The notes beneath the pieces are model-generated. The model was not told where the DNA came from. It ran no database searches and was given only the letters and a program-made list of their open reading frames with translations. The position numbers were made by a program, and so were the translations under genes. Positions 18,434-26,378 of a DNA stretch of 64,000 nucleotides are shown piece by piece (within the stretch, counting starts at the first letter, position 1; the number at the start of each line of letters is the position of its first letter). Source of the DNA: Pseudomonas reinekei (lineage in GTDB: Bacteria > Pseudomonadota > Gammaproteobacteria > Pseudomonadales > Pseudomonadaceae); contig NZ_MSTQ01000004.1 in the NCBI RefSeq assembly GCF_001945365.1, positions 248,001 to 312,000 on the forward strand, in the 5' to 3' direction.

Positions 18434-19765
18434 GTGATACCGACCAACGAGCAAATCGCTGCCTTGATCCGCGAAGACAGCGTTCACAAGAGCGTCTACA
18501 CCGACCCGACCCTGTTCAAGCTGGAGATGGAGCGCATCTACGGCAACGCCTGGATCTACGTCGGCCATGAAAGCCAGGTCAAGAACCCCGGCGACTACCA
18601 CACCACGCGCATCGGCGATCAGGACGTGATCCTGGTGCGCGGCGCCAACCAGCAGGTCAGCGTGCTGTACAACCGCTGCCCGCACAAAGGCGCCAAACTG
18701 GTGGCTGACGGTGACGGCAGTGTCGGCAAATTCTTCCGCTGCCCGTACCACGCCTGGACCTTCAAGCTCGACGGCCAGCATTTGTCGGCGCCGCTCAAGA
18801 GTGGTTTCGAAGGCACCTGCTACGACCCCAAACACCCGGATTTCTCCATGGTCAGTGTGGCCCGCGTCGAGGCCTATCGCGGCTTTGTGTTTGCCAGCCA
18901 GGCGGCATTCGGACCGGACCTCAAGACATTTCTGGGCGGCGTCATCACCTCCATCGACAACCTCTGCGACCGTTCACCGGTCGGTGAGGTCGAGGTGGCC
19001 GGCGGCATCTTCCGCGTTCAGCAACGCTCCAACTGGAAAGTGTTCTACGAGAACCTGCACGACACCATGCATGCCCGCGTGACCCACGAATCGTCGGTGG
19101 ATGCTGCGCGTGACGAAGCCCAAGCCATCGGTGAAATGCCTTTCGAGCTGCTGATCATGGACGGCAACGGCGAGCCCTATGACTTCTGGGAAAAACTCGA
19201 ACTGCGCGCCTATCACAACGGCCACGGCTACATGGAAGCGATCTTCGACCCGACCGCCGCCGAGCGCGACGAGGTCTCCCGCGCGCACTTCGAATGCCTG
19301 AGCGAGGCTTACGGCGAGCAGCGCGCCAAAGAGATCCTGGGCATGAACCGCCACAACACGGTGATCTACGGCAGCGGTTCGCCGCACACCGTGTTCATGC
19401 AGTTCCGGGTGATCCGCCCCATCGCCGTGGACCAGACCATGGTCGAGATTCAAACCTTCCGCTGCAAAGGTGCCCCGGATGCCGTGTTCGACCGCGCACT
19501 GACCTACGCCAACGTCATCAACTCGCCCTCCTCCAACGTGATGCCCGACGACGTCGAAGTCTATGCTCGCTGCCAGGAAGGCAACATGACCCGTGGTGGC
19601 GAGTGGATCAGCATGCACCGCTACGTCGGTACCGATAAGCCGCTGGAAGACGGCGCGGTGTCCACCAACGGCACCAGCGAATTGCCGATGCGCAACCAGT
19701 TCGCCGCCTGGAAACAGTTCATGACCGCCACCCTGATCGCCAAGGAGAGCACCCATGCTGCTTGA
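18434..19765 (+). CDS. Rieske ring-hydroxylating oxygenase alpha subunit, substrate unknown
   Basis: I place the start at GTG 18434 (after CCGAGGACAT), giving 443 residues beginning MIPTNEQIAALIRED. Rieske ligands are C82/H84 in NRCPHKGAKLV and C103/H106 in RCPYHAW. The catalytic iron site has bridging D210 with H213 and H218 in YENLHDTMHARVTH. It differs clearly from AntA in length and text, and resembles the aromatic oxygenases recruited in indoleacetate (IacC-like) and related pathways, though no iacA or iacH homologue lies nearby. It is encoded between its reductase and its beta subunit. Regiochemistry and substrate cannot be read from sequence. Confidence 0.88.
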   Translation: MIPTNEQIAALIREDSVHKSVYTDPTLFKLEMERIYGNAWIYVGHESQVKNPGDYHTTRIGDQDVILVRGANQQVSVLYNRCPHKGAKLVADGDGSVGKFFRCPYHAWTFKLDGQHLSAPLKSGFEGTCYDPKHPDFSMVSVARVEAYRGFVFASQAAFGPDLKTFLGGVITSIDNLCDRSPVGEVEVAGGIFRVQQRSNWKVFYENLHDTMHARVTHESSVDAARDEAQAIGEMPFELLIMDGNGEPYDFWEKLELRAYHNGHGYMEAIFDPTAAERDEVSRAHFECLSEAYGEQRAKEILGMNRHNTVIYGSGSPHTVFMQFRVIRPIAVDQTMVEIQTFRCKGAPDAVFDRALTYANVINSPSSNVMPDDVEVYARCQEGNMTRGGEWISMHRYVGTDKPLEDGAVSTNGTSELPMRNQFAAWKQFMTATLIAKESTHAA

Positions 19766-20288
19766 CCGCCGAATCGACGTCGACACCCGCCAGTTGACCC
19801 CCGCCCAGGTTCCCGTCGAAACCCTGCGCCAGATCGAACAGTTTCTTTACCAGGAAGCGCGCCTGCTGGATGAGCGGCGTTTCTGGGAGTGGGACAAGCT
19901 GTTCACCGACACCGGCATGTACTGGGTGCCGCACAAGCACGAGCAAGCCAACCCGTTCGACCATATTTCGCTGTTCTGGGAAAACCGCATGCTGCGCGAG
20001 GTGCGGATCCGCCGGGTGGAAAACGCCCGCAACTGGTCGCAGCAACCGCAGACCCAAACCGCGCACCTGGTGGGTAACGTGATGGTCGAGGGTCTCGATG
20101 CCCAGGGCTTGCTGGTGGTCAGCGCGAGCTTCCAGTACAGCGAATGGCGCCTGGAACAACGTCAGCTCGCCGGTCGCTACACCTATAAGTTGGCCGCTCA
20201 GGAGGGGGGTGGCTGGCAGATCCAGCTCAAGCGCGTGGATCTCATCAACTGCAACGATGTGTTCGCCAACCTCGAGGTGTTCGTGTGA
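19755..20288 (+). CDS. Ring-hydroxylating oxygenase beta subunit
   Basis: The 177-residue protein has the NTF2-like beta-subunit fold: ETLRQIEQFLYQEARLLDERRFWEWDKLF near 23-52, TGMYWVPHKHEQ near 54-65, RVENARNWSQQPQTQTAHLVGNV near 91-112, and KRVDLINCNDVFANLEVFV at the end. It overlaps the alpha gene by 11 bases. It probably forms an alpha3beta3 oxygenase. A beta subunit combined with a class IA reductase is a less usual pairing, since most phthalate-type reductases serve alpha-only oxygenases. Confidence 0.88.
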   Translation: MLLDRRIDVDTRQLTPAQVPVETLRQIEQFLYQEARLLDERRFWEWDKLFTDTGMYWVPHKHEQANPFDHISLFWENRMLREVRIRRVENARNWSQQPQTQTAHLVGNVMVEGLDAQGLLVVSASFQYSEWRLEQRQLAGRYTYKLAAQEGGGWQIQLKRVDLINCNDVFANLEVFV

Positions 20289-20881
20289 TGAGCGCGCCGG
20301 TGCTGATCGCCCTGCACTATCAGAACGACGTGTTGCACCCCGAGGGCAAGATTCGGGTCGGGCTGGGGGCCGATGACCTCGTGCGCGCTGCGCTGCTCGA
20401 CGCTGCCGGGCGGCTGCTCGCCGGCGCGCGAACCAAGGGCTGGCCGATCATCCACGTGCGCGTGGCGTTCCGGCCGGACTACGCCGACCTGATCCAGAAC
20501 GCGCCGATCTTGCGCGCTGTCGCCAGCCTTGGCGCTGTCCGGGAAGGCAGCTGGGGCGCGGAGTTCTACAGCGCACTGGTACCAAAGGTCAGCCGCCAGG
20601 AGTTCGTCGTCACCCACAACCGGATCAATGCCTTTTATGGCTCACCGCTGGAAAGCCTGGTGCGCCAGTTCAATCCTTCACACTTGTTGATCGCGGGCGT
20701 GGCGACTCACTCGGTGGTGGAAAGCACGGTGCGTCATGCCGTGGACTGCGGTTTCGAAGTCACGGTGGCGGCCGATGCCTGCGCCAGCGCGGACAGCGGC
20801 ACACACACGGCCTCGCTGGCGAGCATGGCGCTGATCGCCCGCATCAGCCACGTCGAGGCAGCACTGGAGGATTTCGCATGA
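20288..20881 (+). CDS. Isochorismatase-fold protein with altered catalytic triad
   Basis: The 197-residue protein has the cysteine-hydrolase (isochorismatase) fold: LIALHYQNDVL at 6-16, VVTHNRINAFYGSPLESLV at 107-125, LLIAGVATHSVVESTVRHA at 133-151. In active members the triad is D (xVDxQND), K (TKxRxSAF) and C (GVATNVCVEST). Here those positions read H10, H110 or N111, and V143 (next to S142). All three usual catalytic residues are therefore absent, so standard amidase or hydrolase chemistry is doubtful. It may bind a pathway intermediate or use other residues. The ATG overlaps the beta stop (ATGA). Confidence 0.8.
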   Translation: MSAPVLIALHYQNDVLHPEGKIRVGLGADDLVRAALLDAAGRLLAGARTKGWPIIHVRVAFRPDYADLIQNAPILRAVASLGAVREGSWGAEFYSALVPKVSRQEFVVTHNRINAFYGSPLESLVRQFNPSHLLIAGVATHSVVESTVRHAVDCGFEVTVAADACASADSGTHTASLASMALIARISHVEAALEDFA

Positions 20882-21666
20882 TGCTCGAAGGCAAAGTGGC
20901 GATTGTCACTGGCAGTACCCAAGGGCTGGGCCTGGACATCGCCCGGCAGTTGTTGACCGAAGGTGCGCGGGTGATGCTGGTGGGACGCAACGCCGACAGT
21001 GGCCAAGCGTTGGCGAAAGAACTCGATTGCGGGTTTTCAGCGTGCGACGTGGAGCGCGACGAAGACATCGACGCGTGCATCGCTACCACGCTGGCCCGCT
21101 TCGGCAGGCTCGACATACTGGTCAACAATGCCTGCCTGTACGCCGATCAGGGGCTGGCTTCGGACCGCGCGCAGTGGCTGAAAACCCTGAACGTCAATCT
21201 GGTATCGGCGGCGATTTTCACCCAGAAAGCGGCCGTGCATCTGCCCGGTGGCGGCGTGGTGATCAACATCGGCAGCACGGGCGGCAAGTTCGGCGCGGCC
21301 GGGCGCGCGCTCTACCCCGCCTCCAAGGCCGGCATCCTGCAACTGACGAAAAACCTGGCCATGACCCTGGCTCCGGAACAGATCCGGGTGCTGAGCGTAT
21401 CCCCGGCCTGGACCTGGTCGCCCAGCGTCGCCGACTTCAGCGACAACGATCCGCAACTGGCCGACCGGGTCGGGGCACCCTTTCACCCGCTCGGACGCAT
21501 CGGCCGTGGCCATGAAATCGGCAGCGTGGTGGCCTTTCTGTGCAGCCCGGGTGCAGGCTGGATGACCGGTGTCGACGTGCCGGTGGACGGCGGCTTTTCG
21601 ATTCTCGGGCCCGACCGTGGCGTGTCGCCCCGCGTGTGGTTCCAGCAATACCGTGACAGCCAATAA
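20878..21666 (+). CDS. Short-chain dehydrogenase/reductase
   Basis: A classical SDR of 262 residues: cofactor motif TGSTQGLG at 11-18, NNA at 83-85, catalytic S133 in GSTGG, Y146 and K150 in YPASK, and a C-terminal PVDGGFSI. Position 35-37 (VGR) suggests NADP or NAD preference cannot be called with certainty. The start overlaps the previous stop by four bases. In oxygenase operons SDRs commonly oxidise the cis-dihydrodiol produced by the dioxygenase; that role is inferred here. Confidence 0.9.
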   Translation: MMLEGKVAIVTGSTQGLGLDIARQLLTEGARVMLVGRNADSGQALAKELDCGFSACDVERDEDIDACIATTLARFGRLDILVNNACLYADQGLASDRAQWLKTLNVNLVSAAIFTQKAAVHLPGGGVVINIGSTGGKFGAAGRALYPASKAGILQLTKNLAMTLAPEQIRVLSVSPAWTWSPSVADFSDNDPQLADRVGAPFHPLGRIGRGHEIGSVVAFLCSPGAGWMTGVDVPVDGGFSILGPDRGVSPRVWFQQYRDSQ

Positions 21667-21694
21667 ATCCTGATAACCGAATGAGGAAGATGAC

Positions 21695-22927
21695 ATGGGC
21701 AAAATGATTCAGATCCGTGCAACGGACAGCAGCGCCACGTTCAGCGGTTACCTGGCCCTGCCGGCCAGCGGCAAAGGACCTGGCGTGGTGATCGGCCAGG
21801 AGATATTCGGGGTCAACGCCAACATGCGCGCGGTGGCCGATTTCTATGCCGAGGAGGGTTATGTGGCGCTGGTGCCGGACCTGTTCTGGCGCCTGCAGCC
21901 GGGCGTTGACCTGGGCTACACCGAAGCGGATTTCGCCATGGCCATCGACCTGTTCCAGCGCCTGGACGTGGACAAGGCCGTCACTGATATCGACGCCAGC
22001 TTCAAAGCCCTGCGGGCATTGCCTGAAGTCGAAGGGCCGGGCCTGGGTTACGTCGGTTTCTGCATGGGCGGCAAACTGGCCTGGTTGACCGCCACGCGCA
22101 CCGACGTGGCCTGCGCTGTCGGTTACTACGGCATGGGCATCGAACACCTGTTGCACGAATCGGAAAATCTCAAGGGTCGGTTAGTCCTGCACTTTGCCGA
22201 AAACGATAGCTACTGCGACGCCAATGCCCGCGCGCTGATCAGCGAACACCTGGCCGGCAACGACCAGGCCGAAATCTACGTGTACCCGGGCGTCGACCAC
22301 GCTTTCGCCCGGGCTGGAAGTTCACACTACGACAAGCCGGCCTCGCTGATGGCCCATGAACGCAGCATCGCCGCACTCAAGCGTGAGATCGGCCCGCACT
22401 TCAACCTGTCCGCCCTGTGGGAAGAACACATCCGCCACGAGTTCGACACCCGCGACGTGCCCGCCACCATGGCGACCATGGTCGCCGAACCCTACGTCAA
22501 CCATATTCCGACCATGACCGGCGGCGTCGGCGCCAAGGAACTCAGCCGCTTCTACCAACACCATTTTGTCCACGGCAATCCGCCAGACATGAAGCTCATC
22601 CCCATCTCCCGCACCATCGGTGCCCTGCAGATCGTCGACGAATTCATCATGTGCTTCACCCACAGCAGCGAAATCGACTGGATGCTGCCCAACGTGGCTC
22701 CGACCGGGAAGTACGTGGAGATTCCAATGCTGGGGGTGATCAAGTTCCGGGGGGACAAGCTGTACCACGAGCATATCTACTGGGACCAGGCCAGCGTGCT
22801 GGTGCAAATTGGCTTGTTGAACCCTGAAGGGCTGCCGGTGGCAGGGGTGGAAACGGCGAGAAAGCTGTTGGATGAACAACTGCCGTCCAATACGTTGATG
22901 GGGCGCTGGACGCAAAGCGGGCAATAG
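21695..22927 (+). CDS. Dienelactone hydrolase fused to NTF2/SnoaL-like domain
   Basis: This 410-residue protein has two parts. Residues 1-235 are a dienelactone hydrolase: E36 in GQEIFG, nucleophile C123 in GFCMGGKLA, D171 in HFAENDSYC and H202 in PGVDHAF. Residues about 245-405 form a SnoaL/NTF2-like domain (LWEEHIRHEFDTRDVPATMATM, GVGAKELSRFYQHHF, VDEFIMCFTHSSEIDWMLP, GVIKFRGDKLYHEHIYWDQA). Plain DLHs are about 235 residues. Such fusions could hydrolyse a lactone or ester product and isomerise it in one chain. It closes the operon, 28 bases after the SDR, with its own AGGAAG ribosome site. Confidence 0.88.
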   Translation: MGKMIQIRATDSSATFSGYLALPASGKGPGVVIGQEIFGVNANMRAVADFYAEEGYVALVPDLFWRLQPGVDLGYTEADFAMAIDLFQRLDVDKAVTDIDASFKALRALPEVEGPGLGYVGFCMGGKLAWLTATRTDVACAVGYYGMGIEHLLHESENLKGRLVLHFAENDSYCDANARALISEHLAGNDQAEIYVYPGVDHAFARAGSSHYDKPASLMAHERSIAALKREIGPHFNLSALWEEHIRHEFDTRDVPATMATMVAEPYVNHIPTMTGGVGAKELSRFYQHHFVHGNPPDMKLIPISRTIGALQIVDEFIMCFTHSSEIDWMLPNVAPTGKYVEIPMLGVIKFRGDKLYHEHIYWDQASVLVQIGLLNPEGLPVAGVETARKLLDEQLPSNTLMGRWTQSGQ

Positions 22928-22940
22928 AGCCCGACATTGA

Positions 22941-22978
22941 AAAAGGCCGATCTGTCATTCAACGGATCGGCCTTTTTT
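22941..22978. terminator. Bidirectional terminator, Rieske operon / permease
   Basis: AAAAGGCCGATC and GATCGGCCTTTTTT form a long stem with A and T flanks, lying between the convergent ends of the Rieske operon and the permease gene. Confidence 0.9.
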
Positions 22979-22992
22979 CATTCACTCAAACG

Positions 22993-24510
22993 TCAGACAT
23001 GCTCACTGGCTTTCGCATGCGCCGCCCGTGGCTCGCCATGCCCGTGGTCCACCTCGACCACCGGAACTTCTTTGCCATCGCAGTCATGCAGTTTGCCGTC
23101 GCTGAAGTAATCCCCTTCGCGCAACGCTGCCAGATCCTGATAACGCAGGACCCGCTCGGTGCCCGCCGCAAACACTGACTGTTGGTCGGAGTTACCGGCG
23201 GTGAGGTGGTTGAAGGTCAGGTTGAGCACGATGGCCATGATCGCCGAAGAGCTGATGCCCGAATGGAAGATCGTGGCGAACCAGCTTGGGAAATGATCGT
23301 AGAAGTTCGGTGCAGCGATCGGGATCATGCCGAAGCCGATCGAGGTCGCGACGATGATCAGGTTGACGTTGTTGCGGTAGTCGACCTTGGACAGCGTCCG
23401 GATGCCGCTGGCGGCTACGGTGCCGAACAGCACGATACCGGCGCCGCCAAGGACGGAGGTCGGCACGGCCGCGATGACCCGCCCCATGAACGGCAACAGG
23501 CCGAGGAGCACCAGGAACAGGCCGCCGGTGGCGACCACATAGCGGCTCTTGATCCCGGTCACCGCCACCAGCCCGACGTTCTGGGCGAAGGCGCTTTGGG
23601 TGAAGGAGCCGAAGATCGGCGCGATCATGCTCGACAGCATGTCAGCGCGCAGCCCATTGCCCAGACGCTTGGAATCCACCTTGGTGTCGATGATTTCACC
23701 GACCGCCAGGATGTCCGCCGAGGTTTCCACCAGGGTCACCATGACCACGATGCACATCGACAGGATCGCCGCGAAGTGGAAGGTCGGCATGCCGAAGTGG
23801 AACGGGGTCGGGAAGCCGAACATCGGACCTTCGCCAACGGAAGAGAAATCCGCCATGCCCAGGAACACCGCGACGACCGTACCGATGACCATCGCCAGCA
23901 GGATCGAGAGACGGGAGATGGTCGCGCTGCCAATCTTGCTCAGCAACAGCACCAACACCAGTGTCATGGCGGCCAGGCCGATGTTGGCCATGCTGCCGAA
24001 CTCCGGGGAATGGCTGTTACCGCCCATGGCCCAGCGCGCGGCCACCGGCATCAGCGTCAGGCCGATGGTGGTGATCACAATGCCCGTCACCAGCGGCGGG
24101 AAGAACTTGGTGATTCGCGAGAACACCGGCGTGATCAGCAACCCGATCAGGGAGGCCGCTATCACCGCCCCCAGAATCGACTGAAACCCACCCTCGCCGC
24201 CACTGCTGACAATCGCCACCATGGTCGCGACGCCGGAAAACGACACGCCCTGTACCAGCGGCAACTGACAACCGAAAAACGGCAGACCCAGGGTTTGCAG
24301 CAACGTCGCCAGCCCTCCCGCAAACAATGAAGCAGCAATCAACAAACCAATGTCCGCTGGCGAGAGGCCGGCAGCCTGACCAATGATCAAAGGCACCGCG
24401 ACGATGCCACCGTACATGGTCAGAACATGTTGCAGGCCGTAAGCCATATTCGCGCCGATCCCGAGGTTTTCGTCTTCGGGCCGTTGGTGTGAAACATGGG
24501 GCGTTTTCAT
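22993..24510 (-). CDS. Nucleobase:cation symporter-2 (xanthine/urate permease type)
   Basis: Starting at ATG 24510 (MKTPHVSHQ) the protein is 505 residues with about 13-14 membrane helices. NCS2 signs are NMAYGLQHVLTMYGG near 21-35 with the key His, the QGVSFSGV segment near 87, VETSADILAVGE (the conserved acidic motif in TM8) near 262-273, and SFTQSAFAQNVGLVAVTG (NAT signature region with Q and N) near 298-315. It imports purines such as xanthine or urate with protons. The C-terminus ends in a His-rich tail. A 16-base palindrome upstream is a likely operator. Exact purine is not decidable. Confidence 0.88.
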   Translation of the reverse strand: MKTPHVSHQRPEDENLGIGANMAYGLQHVLTMYGGIVAVPLIIGQAAGLSPADIGLLIAASLFAGGLATLLQTLGLPFFGCQLPLVQGVSFSGVATMVAIVSSGGEGGFQSILGAVIAASLIGLLITPVFSRITKFFPPLVTGIVITTIGLTLMPVAARWAMGGNSHSPEFGSMANIGLAAMTLVLVLLLSKIGSATISRLSILLAMVIGTVVAVFLGMADFSSVGEGPMFGFPTPFHFGMPTFHFAAILSMCIVVMVTLVETSADILAVGEIIDTKVDSKRLGNGLRADMLSSMIAPIFGSFTQSAFAQNVGLVAVTGIKSRYVVATGGLFLVLLGLLPFMGRVIAAVPTSVLGGAGIVLFGTVAASGIRTLSKVDYRNNVNLIIVATSIGFGMIPIAAPNFYDHFPSWFATIFHSGISSSAIMAIVLNLTFNHLTAGNSDQQSVFAAGTERVLRYQDLAALREGDYFSDGKLHDCDGKEVPVVEVDHGHGEPRAAHAKASEHV

Positions 24511-24575
24511 GTTAGGGGGTTCCCTGGTTTTTGTTATGCGCACACTGTATGCAAGACTCAGGACAAATGTCTATA

Positions 24576-24591
24576 GAGTTGTATACAACTC
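24576..24591. promoter_or_regulatory. Perfect 16-base palindromic operator candidate upstream of the permease
   Basis: GAGTTGTATACAACTC is its own reverse complement. The core TTGTATACAA is the kind of site bound by GntR-family (FCD type) regulators. It lies 66 bases before the permease ATG on the minus strand. No GntR gene is in the window. Confidence 0.5.
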
Positions 24592-24712
24592 GCTCGTCAA
24601 ATTATGAACGGTCAGTCATGCAGACTGTGTGCCACCGCTTTCCTGCCTTGCCTAATTCCTTGCAATACATCCGGCTGAGCCATTCTCCTGCAACCACTAG
24701 TCTTTTGAATTC

Positions 24713-25048
24713 ATGACGACCGTCGGTAGAGCTCGACTTCTTCAATATACATATAAAGTATGCATAATTAAGTCATTCGAAATTCAGTGTCACAAGGCAA
24801 AGAACGCAGCCAACAAGCTCAAGCACCAAGGCATCAGCCTCGCCGAGACCGAACCGGTATTCCATGACGAGCACGCCCTGACCTTTCAGGACGAAGACCA
24901 TGACGAACAACGCTGGATCACCATGGGGCTGGATGGCAAAGGGCATTTGCTGGTCGTTGCATACACCTATCGTGATCCGAATTTCGTTCGAATTATTTCT
25001 GTGCGCCCCGCCAGCAAAGCCGAGCGAAGCCAGTATCTGGAGGCTTGA
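24713..25048 (+). CDS. brnT: BrnT-family ribonuclease toxin
   Basis: The frame gives up to 111 residues from ATG 24713. From about residue 22 the text fits BrnT: FEIQCHKAKNAANKLKHQGISLAE, then FHDEHALTFQDEDHDEQRWITMG, HLLVVAYTYRDPNFVRIISVRPASKAERSQYL. Conserved features are the KH-G near 38, the R-W/I-x-G strand and the C-terminal RxISxRxAxxxERxxY. BrnT homologues usually start only a few residues before FE, yet no ATG, GTG or TTG is in frame there, and ATG 24713 has no ribosome site. The start is therefore uncertain. The antitoxin gene follows three bases later. Confidence 0.82.
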   Translation: MTTVGRARLLQYTYKVCIIKSFEIQCHKAKNAANKLKHQGISLAETEPVFHDEHALTFQDEDHDEQRWITMGLDGKGHLLVVAYTYRDPNFVRIISVRPASKAERSQYLEA

Positions 25049-25051
25049 CCC

Positions 25052-25378
25052 ATGAAAGACGAATACGACTTCAGCAATGCCAAGCGCGGGGCCGTTGCTT
25101 CGGGCAAAGGCAAAACCCGAATCACCATCATGCTCGATGAAGTGGTCATCGAGGCGGCACGCGCGTTGGCAGAAACTGAGGGGTACGGCTATCAGACCGT
25201 CATCAACAACATCCTGCGACGGACATTGCTCAGCGATCTGAACAAAACGACCGAGCCGAAAACGACCGGGCATTTAAAACCGGGCATCACGGCCACGGAG
25301 TTGAAAAGCCTGGAGAAAAAACTGCTGGAGGCCCTTAATGAAATCCATCGTGTGATGGAGCCCGATGCTCGGCCGTAG
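25052..25378 (+). CDS. brnA: BrnA-family antitoxin (ribbon-helix-helix type)
   Basis: The 108-residue protein opens MKDEYDFSNAKRGAVASGKGKTRITIMLD, the BrnA signature, followed by a helix-rich DNA-binding part (GYGYQTVINNILRRTLL near 47-63). BrnA neutralises BrnT and represses the operon through its own DNA-binding domain. The C-terminal 45 residues (TTGHLKPGITATELKSLEKKLLEALNEIHRVM) form a helical extension longer than in many BrnA proteins. Order toxin-antitoxin with a three-base gap is the normal one. Confidence 0.88.
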   Translation: MKDEYDFSNAKRGAVASGKGKTRITIMLDEVVIEAARALAETEGYGYQTVINNILRRTLLSDLNKTTEPKTTGHLKPGITATELKSLEKKLLEALNEIHRVMEPDARP

Positions 25379-25385
25379 GCCAACA

Positions 25386-25418
25386 AAAAGGGGCAGATTG
25401 ATTCAATCCGCCCCTTTC
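25386..25418. terminator. Bidirectional terminator, brnTA / nat
   Basis: AAAGGGGC and GCCCCTTT with the inner pairs GATTG/CAATC form a long stem flanked by A-rich and T-rich runs between the convergent brnA and nat genes. Confidence 0.85.
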
Positions 25419-25437
25419 TTGTGCACACGATATGGTG

Positions 25438-26265
25438 CTATTTCGGCCGGATAAGGCCCTCGAGTGTGCGCATTAACGTCGCATTGGTCGGCACCCGAAT
25501 ACCGAACTCCCCTTCCAGCACGCCGAGCAACGCCTGCAAATCGGCCACCTGCCGACGCTCGCTGTCGTGGCCGATGCGGTGGATGGCGAAGCTGCCGTTG
25601 TTGAGCGTACGACGCCACCCTTCCCCGGTCCGCGCCACCATCAACTGCCTGGCAAAGGATGATTGCGGATGAGTCGAGACGTACCAGTTGCCGACGCTGT
25701 AATCGATGTCTTCCTGGCGCTGCAGATCGAAAATGTACATCGCTCGCCACTCGTCGCCGACCTTGGCGCGAAGGGTGTAGCCGTCCATGTGTTGTTCGAT
25801 GCGATAAGGCTCATGAGGCGTCGTTTGCTCAGCGGGACTGTCGAGCAACAGCGGCGCGGTGGGCACCATGCCGCCGAAGCCCACATCGCTGATGTAGCGT
25901 ACGCCACCCAGCGTCACCACGCTCAAGCGGTGGGTGCGTGCCGTCCAGGCGCCTTCGGACTGACCCATGACCACGCGGCCACTGATGCCTTGCGCATCGA
26001 AACCCAGTTCTTGAAGCAAGGTCAGATACAGGTAGTTGAGTTCGTAGCAGTAACCGCCGCGTCCCTGATCCAGGATTTTCTGTTCGATCGACGCAAGATC
26101 GATCTGCACCGGCTCGCCGGACAAGGTGGTCAGGTTTTCAAACGGGAATACGCCGGTGTGGCGCAATTGCAGCTGACGCAAGGTCTCCAGGGTCGGCGCC
26201 GGCGGCGCATCGAAGCCCAGCCGTTGCAGGTATAGCGCACGATTGGTCAGGCGGGGTTTGCTCAT
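25438..26265 (-). CDS. nat: Arylamine N-acetyltransferase
   Basis: The 275-residue protein has the normal NAT length and triad: C73 in RGGYCYELN, H112 in THRLS, D127 in SDVGFGG. FPFENL near 40-45 is also conserved. NATs move acetyl from acetyl-CoA to arylamines and arylhydrazines in the cytosol, which would include anthranilate-like amines. The gene is alone between brnTA and xthA, and its ATG follows AGGGACTGAACG. Confidence 0.95.
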   Translation of the reverse strand: MSKPRLTNRALYLQRLGFDAPPAPTLETLRQLQLRHTGVFPFENLTTLSGEPVQIDLASIEQKILDQGRGGYCYELNYLYLTLLQELGFDAQGISGRVVMGQSEGAWTARTHRLSVVTLGGVRYISDVGFGGMVPTAPLLLDSPAEQTTPHEPYRIEQHMDGYTLRAKVGDEWRAMYIFDLQRQEDIDYSVGNWYVSTHPQSSFARQLMVARTGEGWRRTLNNGSFAIHRIGHDSERRQVADLQALLGVLEGEFGIRVPTNATLMRTLEGLIRPK

Positions 26266-26378
26266 CGTTCAGTCCCTATGCACGCAAGCGGCGGATCGCT
26301 CCACCCATGGCCGTTATGTATAAGGGATGAACCGCTGCGCACGACAATTGATTTAGCCAATCGCTCCCCCGAGACACA

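Noticed and set aside
17472..22927. Indole-3-acetate (iac) cluster
   Set aside because: The alpha, beta, reductase and SDR genes could fit, but iacA, iacB, iacG and iacH homologues are missing and a DLH fusion and isochorismatase-like gene are present instead.
24531..24716. Short ORF in the permease/brnT gap
   Set aside because: It has no ribosome site, covers the palindromic operator and contains no recognisable protein features.
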